Source: Niabella pedocola (GTDB taxonomy: Bacteria > Bacteroidota > Bacteroidia > Chitinophagales > Chitinophagaceae). Taken from it: a stretch of DNA of 64,000 bases. Shown piece by piece: positions 37,669 to 46,860 of this stretch. Numbering within the stretch: the stretch's first letter is position 1; each line of letters starts with the position of its first letter. The stretch covers positions 434,001-498,000 of the forward strand of contig NZ_JAJNEC010000007.1 in assembly GCF_021044425.1 (NCBI RefSeq), in the 5' to 3' direction. The position numbers and the translations under genes were made by a program. The notes below the pieces were generated by a model. That model ran no database searches, was not told the DNA's origin, and saw nothing but the letters and a program-made list of their open reading frames with translations.

Positions 37669-38355
37669 TTAGCCGGTTATATCCAGTTGGTAGTCGATCA
37701 TCAATTGTCCTTTGGGGCCATCTTCCGGCGTTTGCTGCACCGGATGCTCCAAAATATTATAGATCCTTTTCCGTTCGTTTTCATCGGCTTTGGAAAGCAC
37801 CGGGCAATCATTAATAGCCATCGCCGTGGCAATAAAGTCATCCTTCGGGTAGAAGAAATTTCCTTTATTTCCCAATGATGTTTCGATTTCCGCGCCCATT
37901 CTTTTGCCCATGCGCACGGTAATGGGCGCTGCCAGGAACAGCACTTTTGTAGATTTCAGCATACAGGCAACCGCTACTCCGGCACGGCTCATGAAAAAGC
38001 TGCCGATACCCCATCCGACCACTTCCGTCGAATTCCATAAACCACAGATCTCCGAAACACCGGGTTGTTGGGCCATGGCATGTACAGACGGATCATATTT
38101 GCTGATCGCCGTTTCAATGGGCAACTGCAGCTTTCCGTCTGCCATTTGCACCCTGGCTCCGCCATAAACCTTGGTTCGTTCTTTATCTTCGGCTACGATC
38201 ACAAATGTATTGTCATGATACATCCAGTCCTGGTTACTTGACGTAATGGCAACAATACCGAAATGTAACTCAAGCAGCCGACGATGACCTTCGATAAAAT
38301 TCAAACACGTAACGGAGTCTGTAGTAGCTCTGAACGCTCTTATTACAATTTCCAA
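37669..38355 (-). CDS. GNAT-fold acyltransferase, distantly like FeeM/autoinducer-synthase proteins
   Basis: The 228-residue cytosolic protein has GNAT-like strands: NTFVIVAEDKERTKVYGGARV followed by LPIE, and VSEICGLWNSTEVVG...FFMSRAGVAVACML (a core strand and helix), ending MGKRMGAEIE. This layout resembles N-acyl amino acid synthases and LuxI-type enzymes more than common acetyltransferases, but I see only general similarity. A substrate cannot be assigned. It lies 10 bases after the ThiF-like gene and 4 bases before the sensor kinase gene, so co-expression is near certain. An acylated small-molecule product is a hypothesis. Confidence 0.6.
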   Translation of the reverse strand: MEIVIRAFRATTDSVTCLNFIEGHRRLLELHFGIVAITSSNQDWMYHDNTFVIVAEDKERTKVYGGARVQMADGKLQLPIETAISKYDPSVHAMAQQPGVSEICGLWNSTEVVGWGIGSFFMSRAGVAVACMLKSTKVLFLAAPITVRMGKRMGAEIETSLGNKGNFFYPKDDFIATAMAINDCPVLSKADENERKRIYNILEHPVQQTPEDGPKGQLMIDYQLDITG

Positions 38356-38365
38356 TGGTCAGATC

Positions 38366-39487
38366 TTATTTTATTAAATCATTAAAATCAATATAATACC
38401 GGCCGGAATTGTGGATCTCTGATAGTAAAATCCTTCTACAGGTATCCGTCACCATGGCTCCGCCCAGAGCTACGGAGGATGCAAGTTGTGGCCAGGCATT
38501 GATTGTTTTTCGCATTTCACCAAGTGACATCTTCATCCTGTCGGAAATTTTTGAAAGATCAAATATCTTGCCCAGAATAACAATTTTTTCTTCATTTGTT
38601 AATCCTTTCAGCTTCGCGGTATCCATTCCCTCGTCTATACTGCCATGGAATATGGGCCTTTCGGGCTCCAGGTCAAACCGTTCCACATCAAGCATACCCC
38701 GGTCGTTGGTATCCATTACCACCGGAATCCCCAGGGAGCGCGCTTTTAAACGGCTGGAAATTTTCACATCAATGCCGTCGCATTCCTCTACAAGAATATC
38801 GATTTTGCCATTCTCCAGGAAAAATGCCTCCAGATTGTCTTCCGTAATGCCTTCGGTAAAGCATAATACATCCAGGAAGGGATCCAGTTCTGCTATTTTC
38901 CGCGCGGCTAAAATAGCCTTGTTCAGCCCGATATCCTGTACGCCAACGTTCAGCCGGTTCATATTACTCAATTCGATGGAATCAAAGTCTGCCAGGTGCA
39001 GGGCGCCACATACCCGCTCCATGGCAAGCGTCTGGGCAATGGCCTGCCCTACAGACAGCCCGATCACCCCGATTTTTTTCGACCGTAACACTTCCCGCTC
39101 CTCCGGCGTTATCTTATAGGTGTTCCTGCTGGTTCGCAGTGCCACAAAGGCTTCTTCATCCAACAGGTGCACCAGTTTTTTCGACCAGGGGTAATACACC
39201 CATACCCCATATGTTTCTGGTGTGTGTGTTCCCAGAACTTCCGCTATAAAAGGCGCGGGATCCTCTCCCGTGTTTAACTTCGTAAGGTAACAAATCTTTA
39301 CATATTCGTGAAGCTGACTTAAAATCTGGTCATGAACTTCCAGGTCTTTTACGGTTTGCTGCAGTTGTTGGAGTAATTTTTGATCTTCTTGGTTATATAC
39401 CCTGAAAAACAGGGGTCTGTAGGTTTTACCGGGATCCGATAATACCTGCAACAAGGCTGATTCTCTAGCCGTTGCGTTTTTTTCCAT
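38366..39487 (-). CDS. ThiF/MoeB/E1-like adenylating protein of the Rv1355c (MoeY) type, without nitroreductase domain
   Basis: The 373-residue protein has an N-terminal helical region of about 130 residues and an E1-like nucleotide-binding domain: GVIGLSVGQ (loop variant of GxGxxG), LADFDSIELSNMNRLN (Mg/ATP Asp and Arg), GLNKA (Lys), then ECDGIDVKISSRLKAR and VMDTNDRGMLDVERFDLEP, a block I associate with Rv1355c-family proteins. Those usually carry a C-terminal nitroreductase, absent here. E1-like proteins adenylate a carboxyl group of a protein or small molecule. No ubiquitin-like partner gene and no molybdopterin gene is nearby. It leads the GNAT-kinase operon. Confidence 0.8.
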   Translation of the reverse strand: MEKNATARESALLQVLSDPGKTYRPLFFRVYNQEDQKLLQQLQQTVKDLEVHDQILSQLHEYVKICYLTKLNTGEDPAPFIAEVLGTHTPETYGVWVYYPWSKKLVHLLDEEAFVALRTSRNTYKITPEEREVLRSKKIGVIGLSVGQAIAQTLAMERVCGALHLADFDSIELSNMNRLNVGVQDIGLNKAILAARKIAELDPFLDVLCFTEGITEDNLEAFFLENGKIDILVEECDGIDVKISSRLKARSLGIPVVMDTNDRGMLDVERFDLEPERPIFHGSIDEGMDTAKLKGLTNEEKIVILGKIFDLSKISDRMKMSLGEMRKTINAWPQLASSVALGGAMVTDTCRRILLSEIHNSGRYYIDFNDLIK

Positions 39488-39564
39488 AAATATTAAGTAA
39501 TTTTGAAGTTATACACATATAAACATAAACACAAACTTACACAAATATTAATTCCAAAGAAATT
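39488..39564. promoter_or_regulatory. divergent promoters of the ThiF-like operon and the receiver gene
   Basis: Only 77 A/T-rich bases separate the divergent starts. TAATTTTG (39498-39505, plus strand) and TAAGTTTG (39539-39532, minus strand) both fit TAnnTTTG. The two boxes overlap in reach, so expression of the two sides may be linked. -33 elements at standard spacing are not clear. Confidence 0.45.
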
Positions 39565-40035
39565 ATGGAACAAAGTCTTCAGTATTCAAACGTTTTGTAT
39601 GTTGATGACGAATTGCATAACCTGAATTCATTTAAAGCATGTTTCAGGCGAGATTTTTCCGTCTTCACCGCACAAACAGTAGACGAAGCCTTGCGGATTT
39701 TGAAGGAGCAGGAAATCCATCTGATCGTCACCGACCAGCGGATGCCGGAAACCACCGGTATTGAGTTCCTGGAGTCAATTATAAAAGACTATCCGGATGC
39801 TGTCCGCATGTTGCTTACCGGTTATGCCGATATTGATGCCGTTGTAGATGCCATCAATAAAGGCCGGGTTTTCAAATATATACAGAAACCCTGGGAAGAG
39901 GCCGTTTTAAGAAAAACCATCCAGGAAGGCCTGGAGCTTTATGCCCTTACTCGTGCCAACAAAAAGCTCACCGAGGAGCTGGAAGAGAACAATAAACAAA
40001 TGGAATTCTTACTAAGACAATCGCTTCTTTCCTGA
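39565..40035 (+). CDS. stand-alone response regulator receiver protein
   Basis: The 156-residue protein is a receiver domain (VLYVDDELHNLNSF, phospho-acceptor Asp in IVTDQRMPE, LLTGYAD, IQKPWEE) followed by a charged helix of about 30 residues (LTRANKKLTEELEENNKQMEF) that probably forms a coiled coil. No output domain is present. It resembles the receiver of the hybrid kinase at 34417, with LNSFKA-FR shared, so the two are probable paralogs. It may act as a phosphate sink or as an adaptor for the kinases of the divergent operon. Confidence 0.9.
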   Translation: MEQSLQYSNVLYVDDELHNLNSFKACFRRDFSVFTAQTVDEALRILKEQEIHLIVTDQRMPETTGIEFLESIIKDYPDAVRMLLTGYADIDAVVDAINKGRVFKYIQKPWEEAVLRKTIQEGLELYALTRANKKLTEELEENNKQMEFLLRQSLLS

Positions 40036-40221
40036 AGTTTTTAGTATTTTCGCTCCTAAACCGCTGATTCCCAATTTTATTATACCGGACTGCCCCTCCT
40101 GTTTCGATTGTAAAAGCCAATTTTGGCTGGTTATTTGTGTTTTTACAACCAGCAGGAAAATGTTGCTGTCTGGCAATGTAGATCAGGAAATCTGCGAATG
40201 GATCCTATTTTAAAACTATAA

Positions 40222-41412
40222 ATGTACATGATGAAAAAATGCGCGTTGCTGTCAGTTTTTTTGTATACTCTTCTTTCCGCCCATGCACAGGACCCGGCCG
40301 GGGCCCAATCCCTGAGGGATAAAGTGCTAGATGATATTCAGAAAAATTTTACTATAAAGACAAAATCGTTCGACTCAACCGTGTCGCAGCTGGACCAGCG
40401 TATGTCGGCACTGGACAAATCGATCAACGAATCCAAGGATGTAAGGGACAAAGCAGACAAACTGGTACTGCGGGTTCAGGCGGTGGAGGAAAAACAAAAA
40501 GCCATTGAGCAGAATGAGCTGAATATTTTCCAGGCCAATTACCAGTCGGCCATGGTCAACCTCATTTCCATGGAACGCGAGATCAAACCACTGGTACTTT
40601 TTAATTCCACAAAGGCCTTTTTTAATTCCTTAAGCGAAACGGGCAACCCGATGAACTACGAAGGATATACAAAATGGTATAACGCTTACGCCGCATTTGT
40701 AAAAGAAAAGAAAGCCGAGAGCCCTGTACTGAACGTAACCAGCAACCTGCTCAATTTTGCCAGTGGTTTTGCCAAGGGTGTTCCGGTTACAGGGCCCATC
40801 ACTTCTGCGCTTTTCTCCAGCATGACCACCTATATCGACAATATCGGCAAAAAGGAAAAGGCCCTGAAAACCCAAAGCGAAGAGATGCTGACGCTTACCA
40901 TGAAGATCAGCCAGTTTAATTTTGATAACGGCCAGATCGAAAACGAATGGGAAGCCATTACCACTGAATTACAGGATCTGCAAAAAAAATACGACAAGTC
41001 ACTGAAGGAAAACCTGGGCATCATCAAGGTATCCCAGGCTGATTTTGACAATAATTTTTCCCGGCAGAATGATGCGGAAAGACGCTATCAGTACCTCACA
41101 AGGGTAAGGGATGAGGCCGCCCGGTTTGTAGCCAATGAAAAAAAGAACAATCCCAAAGAATGGCGCCAGGCGGCCTATGTTCAGATGAATGATGTACAAT
41201 CGTTAAAACAACGGTTCGGCCAGGTCACCTTCCGCATCAGTCAGAATCTTTTAAAATATAAAGAGCTTTTTGATAAATACCGGACGGACCCGCAGCTGGG
41301 AAGCCGGATCAAGGATCTTGAAATTAAAATGAAAGACCTGCAGGAATCATTTGATAAAACATTTGACCCGCTGGAGTATATTAACTCCGCAAACAGGATG
41401 TATAAGGTGTGA
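40222..41412 (+). CDS. exported coiled-coil protein of unknown function
   Basis: The 396-residue protein has a signal peptide (ending LSAHA/QDP) and long amphipathic helices with heptads (about residues 30-115 and 210-290 and again near the end). Between the first two lies a Gly-containing hydrophobic segment (SNLLNFASGFAKGVPVTGPITSALFSS, roughly 175-205). No Cys is present after the signal. A hydrophobic hairpin between long helices is the layout of alpha-helical pore-forming toxins of the ClyA/HBL type, but also of some structural proteins; I do not recognise the family. Start may also be one of the two Met at residues 3-4. It follows the receiver gene by 186 bases. Confidence 0.7.
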   Translation: MYMMKKCALLSVFLYTLLSAHAQDPAGAQSLRDKVLDDIQKNFTIKTKSFDSTVSQLDQRMSALDKSINESKDVRDKADKLVLRVQAVEEKQKAIEQNELNIFQANYQSAMVNLISMEREIKPLVLFNSTKAFFNSLSETGNPMNYEGYTKWYNAYAAFVKEKKAESPVLNVTSNLLNFASGFAKGVPVTGPITSALFSSMTTYIDNIGKKEKALKTQSEEMLTLTMKISQFNFDNGQIENEWEAITTELQDLQKKYDKSLKENLGIIKVSQADFDNNFSRQNDAERRYQYLTRVRDEAARFVANEKKNNPKEWRQAAYVQMNDVQSLKQRFGQVTFRISQNLLKYKELFDKYRTDPQLGSRIKDLEIKMKDLQESFDKTFDPLEYINSANRMYKV

Positions 41413-41859
41413 GCATTCAGACTTCAGATTTGAGATTCGAGATACCGGATTCGAGATACCAGATTTGAGATACCAGATTTCAGACTTGAGATTTGAAATT
41501 CGAACCTTCGGATTGAGATAAATAGCTGATGGCGGGCGGGGCTGCTCCTGTGGCTTCCAGCGATCGTTTCCGGCGGATGCCGGCCCCATACATGCCTGAG
41601 GCCAGATTCCGGTATAAACCCGCCGCCAGGCAATCTCTTTAACGCTCAAATCCGGAGTCCGGGATCAATATCATTTCGTTATGGCCGCAGACGCGCAGAT
41701 ATTGTAAAGGCTGTAACAGTACTCAACTATACCGCGGCGAAAATGCCGCAGGCGCAATCAGCATATCTGCGGCAATTATGAAACAATCGCTTAAGTAACG
41801 ATATGATATATCGAATCTAACCTCTCGAATCCGGTATCTCAAATCTCACGAACCAGCCC
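41413..41859. repeat. gene-free stretch with direct repeats and an 18-bp inverted repeat
   Basis: At 41424-41500 short units such as AGATTTGAGATACC recur head to tail. GAGATACCGGATTCGAGA at 41439-41456 has an exact inverted copy at 41823-41840. Between them, 41690-41785 holds CCGCAG/CTGCGG words like those of the 9.5-kb repeat. No gene is supported. It separates the coiled-coil gene from the convergent DUF4091 gene. Related GATTTGAGATTTGAAA text is also seen upstream of ftsK (about 17865-17890). Confidence 0.6.
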
Positions 41860-43575
41860 TCACTCCAACGCCTCCAGCAATTGTTTTCTTATTTTCCGGA
41901 AATACCGGATGCTGTTATCGTAATCGTTAAAATTCAGGACCAGGTCGTTTACAAAACGTTTCGCTTTTGCCGGGTCCTTCCGCTCCATCATTTTCAGCAG
42001 TTCGTAATCGTAGATACCATCGCGCATCGCCTCAAACCGGATAGACGTGTATAGCTTTTTATAACCGGGATATACAATATTGGCATCGCCTGCAGGTAGT
42101 TTGCCACCATCCCTGGAAGCATCGTCCCGCAACGGATCCCTTCCGCCCCAATAGTTGAGTCCCCAGTGCAGATAGCCGGTAGCCCCGTACTTATAATTGA
42201 TCCAGTGCAGGTAACGGGTCTGGATCAGCGGCTGCTCGATAAAACGGTTGGCATAATTGCCCCGCGGGCCTACACAGGTATAAAACCATATTTCCTTCCC
42301 GTTTTTCTTCAGCTCCTGGTAAAAGGCGTAGTCCTTGTGGTATACATCCAGCACCGGTACCCATATATCAATTCCATCTTTCAATTCTTTTGAGGTCAGT
42401 ACCGCATCCATGATCTTTACACCGGGCAGGTATTTCCGCACATAATCGCTGATGGCCACATAGGAAGACGCATTCTTTGCCGTTGGTTCATCGGAAATAT
42501 GCTGCATATATTTTCCCAGCCATCCTTTTTTCTCAAGATGCGCTTTCAGGGCCGGCAGGAACTGGTTGAGAAAGTTCTGGGTCCGGCTATCGGTTACCGG
42601 CAACAGCACGGAACGCATGCCGGACAGGCTGATAGATGGGTTGGGTGCCTGTTTCAGCTTCCTTGTTTCCGCATTATCTTCCAGGGGCACTTCTACGAAA
42701 AACGGATCGTCCCAGGCGCCGGACCTCCACGCCAGGTGCCCGCCCTCGATCCGTTTGAGCGCTCCGGCCTCTTCAAACAATCCCGCCTCTTTATCAAAGT
42801 TGGAAAAGTCGAAGGTATATTGTCCGTTGTGCAGCGTATACCGTGTATTCCATGCTGCATAAATCCGATGTACATTCTGATTGTGCCCCGCCATCATAGC
42901 AGCGTGCACCTTTAGCAGCTCCCAGTACAGCGGTGAATATAATACTACCTTATTCCCTTTATTCAATAACTCCAGCGATACCGGGCTGAAATGCGCAGAC
43001 CAGTTGCTGATCCACAACGAGGTTTCCGGCACTTTTACGGGATATACCTTAACCGGAATGGTGCGGCGGAACTGTTCCTTTTTTCCGTTCGCAAGCCCGC
43101 TTACGCTTACCTGCACCCGGTAGATACCGGCCACCGTGTTTGCAGGTATGGGTACAGATATCCACAGCGGATTGATCTCGCCCTGAGACAGGTTGAGCAA
43201 AGTATCATCTACGATCGGGTCCGGAAAGTACCCCGAAACCGAATGCAGCAGGTCCTTGGAAGCCGGCGTATAGCTGCGCCCCACCGGAACGTAGGTTACC
43301 CAACCCGTTTTTGCCGCAAGCGCCGGTAGCGTACCCGGTAAACAAACGGCTAGAGCTGATAAACCCCGCAGGGGCCGGTTGGCCCTTAACACCAATTGAA
43401 TGGATGCCGTTTCACCAGCGGCGGCCCGGATGGTATCATCTGTAAGCGGCGGGAAATACGCGCGTTCTTTAAACACTTTTTCCAGTGCATCTACCTGGTA
43501 AAGATCGGCACCGCTTTGACCATACCCTTTCAAAAAGGCAACCATAACTGCCAGTAATCCTAATTTCCTGATCAT
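41860..43575 (-). CDS. DUF4091 domain protein, GH123-like putative glycosidase, exported
   Basis: The 571-residue protein has a signal peptide (to about residue 20, GYGQ), an N-terminal beta-sandwich with LWISVPIPANTVAGIYRVQVSV, and a barrel-like domain typical of DUF4091: YMQHISDEP contains an Asp-Glu pair like the catalytic pair of the related GH123 N-acetylgalactosaminidases, followed by IWFYTCVGPRGNYANRFIEQP and GYLHWGLNYWGG. Substrate cannot be assigned; enzymes of this group are known or presumed to act on exported glycans. It ends a probable GH43-DUF5107-DUF4091 operon. Confidence 0.85.
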   Translation of the reverse strand: MIRKLGLLAVMVAFLKGYGQSGADLYQVDALEKVFKERAYFPPLTDDTIRAAAGETASIQLVLRANRPLRGLSALAVCLPGTLPALAAKTGWVTYVPVGRSYTPASKDLLHSVSGYFPDPIVDDTLLNLSQGEINPLWISVPIPANTVAGIYRVQVSVSGLANGKKEQFRRTIPVKVYPVKVPETSLWISNWSAHFSPVSLELLNKGNKVVLYSPLYWELLKVHAAMMAGHNQNVHRIYAAWNTRYTLHNGQYTFDFSNFDKEAGLFEEAGALKRIEGGHLAWRSGAWDDPFFVEVPLEDNAETRKLKQAPNPSISLSGMRSVLLPVTDSRTQNFLNQFLPALKAHLEKKGWLGKYMQHISDEPTAKNASSYVAISDYVRKYLPGVKIMDAVLTSKELKDGIDIWVPVLDVYHKDYAFYQELKKNGKEIWFYTCVGPRGNYANRFIEQPLIQTRYLHWINYKYGATGYLHWGLNYWGGRDPLRDDASRDGGKLPAGDANIVYPGYKKLYTSIRFEAMRDGIYDYELLKMMERKDPAKAKRFVNDLVLNFNDYDNSIRYFRKIRKQLLEALE

Positions 43576-43727
43576 ATATTTTTAATTGACACGTTTAATA
43601 TATTGATAAAATTTATTAGTCACTTTCTATGCCCTTTAGCCCGTCCATCCAACGTCACTGCATCTAATACCAGCGATTTTTCAACAGAACGTTGTTCATC
43701 CTGTATTAAACATCCACTCATGTATCT

Positions 43728-46700
43728 TTAAAACAACCGTTTATCTTCTGTTTCCGTGATCTTTTTTACCAGTTGCTTGTACAGGTTAAGATCCGGCTGA
43801 CCGGTATGCACGGGTTCCTCCAGGAACCGCTTTCCCCACTGAACCCGGTCTGCTTCTTTTTGGCCGGAAGCCCATTTATTAAACAGTGCGGCCGCTGCTT
43901 CCTCCCGGTTCAGCCAGTTTAGCGCCGCCACCTGCACCAATGCATTTACGGAGCCGGAGGGTTGATCTGCCCCGGAAAGCTGTTCCATCAGAAGACGTCC
44001 CTCCCGTTCTTTTTTCATGGCCAGTTTAATAATCCCTTCAAAAAAAAGCTCCAGCCGGTTGTCTATAAGATCATCATAAGGCTTACCTGATCCCATATTC
44101 CGGGGCCATAATGTAGCCTTGTTGACATACTGCAGGGCGGTGGCATATTTTTTCCCCGCAAGCATTTCCAACGCCAGCATCAGTTTTGTTTCTTCATACA
44201 ACCGCCGTCCTTCACCGGCACCTTCAAAGGGCAGTATCGTCAGCCGCTGTAATACTTCGTCTGCCTGCCGGTACCGGTCATTCCGCATCAGTGCGCGTAC
44301 ATATAACATTCCGTTTATATAATCAGCGGGATGGTTTTTAAAATAGGGCTCGATAGTTTGTAAGGCCGTTTTATACGAACCTGCGGACAGATGGAATCGT
44401 GTCAGGTAGTTCTGATACCGCCAACCGCTGTCCACTTTAGCGGCCAGTTGCAGGTCCCTGAGTTGTAATGCCGCGTGCTCGCCCAACGATGCCCTTACAA
44501 TGTAAAGAGGGGCAAAGCCGACGGGCTCGCTGATACGGTTCAGTACTGAACGTGCTTCATCCCGGTTGTTTTTTGCCAGCTGCAATAGCGCCAGCAGATA
44601 CACCGGTTTCCAGCTTTTTGTTTGGCTGATGGCCCAGTCAAACACCGGTTTTGCTTCTTCCCGGAACGGGAATACAAAATCCGGGTCCGCAGCAATGGCT
44701 TCCTTCAGATAGGTTGCGCCGGCCGGCCGGTCACGGTTGAGGTACGCCTGCCAGTAGCGGATCTCATTATGTTGCGGAGCCAGCAACAATAATCTCCGGG
44801 CTTCTTCAATACAGCCCAGTTGCTCGTACCAGATCGCCAGTTCCAGATAGGTTTGGTAAGGCAGTTCACTGCGGATGCTGCCGGTAAAGGCTTTTTCATT
44901 TTCAGGCGTAGGCGCTGCAAGAAACGTTTCAAACAGCAGGAAATGATTCAGCGGTTCGGCCTCCATTATACGTTCCGCCACTTCGTGGTTGTTGTTTCCT
45001 TTTATACGGTTGACCAGGTACTGCAACTGCAATCCTTCAACATTGTACCGGTTTTGAAGCAGGGCTTTCTCCGCATACGTTGCCGTTCCGGCCAGGTCTT
45101 TCCGGAGAAAGCAGATCCTGCTCATTGCCGTATAAGCGGCACTCCGGAACTCCGTGGTAAGTACAGCTACGTTCAGTCCGTCTACCGCATCATTCATTCT
45201 TCCGGTTTTTAATGCCGCCAATGCATAATAATAATTGGCGGCAGCATCATAGGTATCGATGCTCAGCGCTTGTTTAGCGGTATAAAAAGCAGCATCATAT
45301 TGCATCCGGTTATAAAGTAACTGCGATAGCAAGGTAAGGGCCGGTACATAGTTTTTATTTTTATCCAGCGCCTGCCGTACTTTTTGTTCTGCCTCCGTAT
45401 AATTTCTCAATCCTGCCAGGTCTCTCGCATACAAATAGCATCCATAGGCATCCTCCCAGTTAAAATCAGCCGGGGCAGTAAGCGGCCGTTGCAATGCTTT
45501 ATCATCCACCGTCCAGGTATCAGCACCCAGGCTGATGGTGGCGGTTTTCCATTGCTCCGGCAACAATCCTGTTTCCATTTTTTTTGCCGTCAGCGGCTTC
45601 AGGTCTGCCCATCCGGCATACAACACCCTTCCGTCCGCATCCCGGATATACAGGGTATCCCGAACGGCTTTCAGCGGGGAAATGGTGAGCAGCGTACCGT
45701 TTACATGTACCACCCCCATATCATTGGCATCGGTAACCCCACCGGTACCTGCAAAGGGATACCAGTATTCCGTCCATTGATCGGTACCATAGGGTATGAA
45801 CTGTGTTTGTTTAAACGGCGTTAAGCTGCTGGGTATGGAGTTTTGATTAAACAAACGCCCGCTCTGCATTTCCACGTACTGCCCGTCTTTATCGGTTAGC
45901 AATTCCTTCCAGATATCGCCCTGGTCGCTCAATGCCCAGGAGAACATTTTACGGCCCAGTTTTTCATCACTGGCAGTATAATGCAGCATACCAAAATCTT
46001 CCGCCTTCCAATGCGCTCCAAAATAGGGTTTACCGCTATTGATGATATGAAAGGATTTAGAGCCGCCATAATCATTCGCTTTCCATTGTGAAATATCCTT
46101 CCCGGCAACGGAATCATAAGGCCATTGAATGCGCTCCCCGGAATGGCCAATGGCTGCGGTTCCCGGGTAAACCAGTTGCAGATCGTTCTTTGCGGGAACC
46201 GCAGCGTTGGACCATTGATAATAGGGTTGCTCAGCAGCAGTGGCGTTGAACCAGGAGGAACGGGTGGTAAAGCAGGCCTTATCCTTTTCAATCTTTATTT
46301 CCACATTCCACCGTGTGCGGGTCAGCAGCTCCAGGTATCCGATCGTACAGCTCACGCTGCCATCTGTTCCGGTATGCAACCGGTAATCAACCGGCGTTGC
46401 GGTATTGGGTGTATGCCCGATAATGCCATAATTAAACTCTACCCCGCCACTCGTCCAGGGACCGCGCATGGCAATGTCCCGGAACTTTACTACATTATTA
46501 TTGTACAAAAAATAGCGCTGATGTATTTTATCGTAGGCAGACCATATCTTGCCTCCGATCTCGGGAAATACCTCCACCCGGATGTAATCATTTTCGAGCC
46601 GCACCACCTTCCACTCCTTCTGAACCGGTGTGGCAGCAAAACCATCAAAGCGGAAATAAGGATATATTTTACCAAATGACGGTACCGGGTTCGGGTCCGA

Positions 46701-46814
46701 AAACGGATAGGTACTATACATCCTTATTTGCTCGCTAATGGTTGCATTGCGTTGTGCCGCTGCCGGCAGGAAAAAAAACAACAGGGCGGTCATACAGAAG
46801 CAAGCTCGTTTCAT
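43728..46814 (-). CDS. DUF5107 and TPR protein, exported
   Basis: The 1028-residue protein has a signal peptide (ending AAAQ), then a DUF5107 domain with a galactose-mutarotase-like look: VVRLENDYIRVEVFPEIGG, SGGVEFNYGIIGH, YPFAGTGG. From about residue 450 a long array of TPR-like helices follows (ALDKNKNYVPALTLLSQLLY, AKQALSIDTYDAAANYYYAL and more). A paralog without signal peptide is at 50510, so the same domain pair is used in two compartments. Function is not known; linkage with glycosidases suggests glycan processing or binding. It probably shares a transcript with the GH43 gene upstream. Confidence 0.85.
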   Translation of the reverse strand: MKRACFCMTALLFFFLPAAAQRNATISEQIRMYSTYPFSDPNPVPSFGKIYPYFRFDGFAATPVQKEWKVVRLENDYIRVEVFPEIGGKIWSAYDKIHQRYFLYNNNVVKFRDIAMRGPWTSGGVEFNYGIIGHTPNTATPVDYRLHTGTDGSVSCTIGYLELLTRTRWNVEIKIEKDKACFTTRSSWFNATAAEQPYYQWSNAAVPAKNDLQLVYPGTAAIGHSGERIQWPYDSVAGKDISQWKANDYGGSKSFHIINSGKPYFGAHWKAEDFGMLHYTASDEKLGRKMFSWALSDQGDIWKELLTDKDGQYVEMQSGRLFNQNSIPSSLTPFKQTQFIPYGTDQWTEYWYPFAGTGGVTDANDMGVVHVNGTLLTISPLKAVRDTLYIRDADGRVLYAGWADLKPLTAKKMETGLLPEQWKTATISLGADTWTVDDKALQRPLTAPADFNWEDAYGCYLYARDLAGLRNYTEAEQKVRQALDKNKNYVPALTLLSQLLYNRMQYDAAFYTAKQALSIDTYDAAANYYYALAALKTGRMNDAVDGLNVAVLTTEFRSAAYTAMSRICFLRKDLAGTATYAEKALLQNRYNVEGLQLQYLVNRIKGNNNHEVAERIMEAEPLNHFLLFETFLAAPTPENEKAFTGSIRSELPYQTYLELAIWYEQLGCIEEARRLLLLAPQHNEIRYWQAYLNRDRPAGATYLKEAIAADPDFVFPFREEAKPVFDWAISQTKSWKPVYLLALLQLAKNNRDEARSVLNRISEPVGFAPLYIVRASLGEHAALQLRDLQLAAKVDSGWRYQNYLTRFHLSAGSYKTALQTIEPYFKNHPADYINGMLYVRALMRNDRYRQADEVLQRLTILPFEGAGEGRRLYEETKLMLALEMLAGKKYATALQYVNKATLWPRNMGSGKPYDDLIDNRLELFFEGIIKLAMKKEREGRLLMEQLSGADQPSGSVNALVQVAALNWLNREEAAAALFNKWASGQKEADRVQWGKRFLEEPVHTGQPDLNLYKQLVKKITETEDKRLF

Positions 46815-46860
46815 GTTTCTTTTTTTCGAATTTATCGAATCTTAACCGAAGACTCCCATG

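Noticed and set aside
38366..39487. Anti-phage ubiquitin-like (Bil/CBASS-type) system
   Set aside because: E1-like domain is present, but no E2, JAB peptidase, ubiquitin-like or nucleotidyltransferase gene is nearby.
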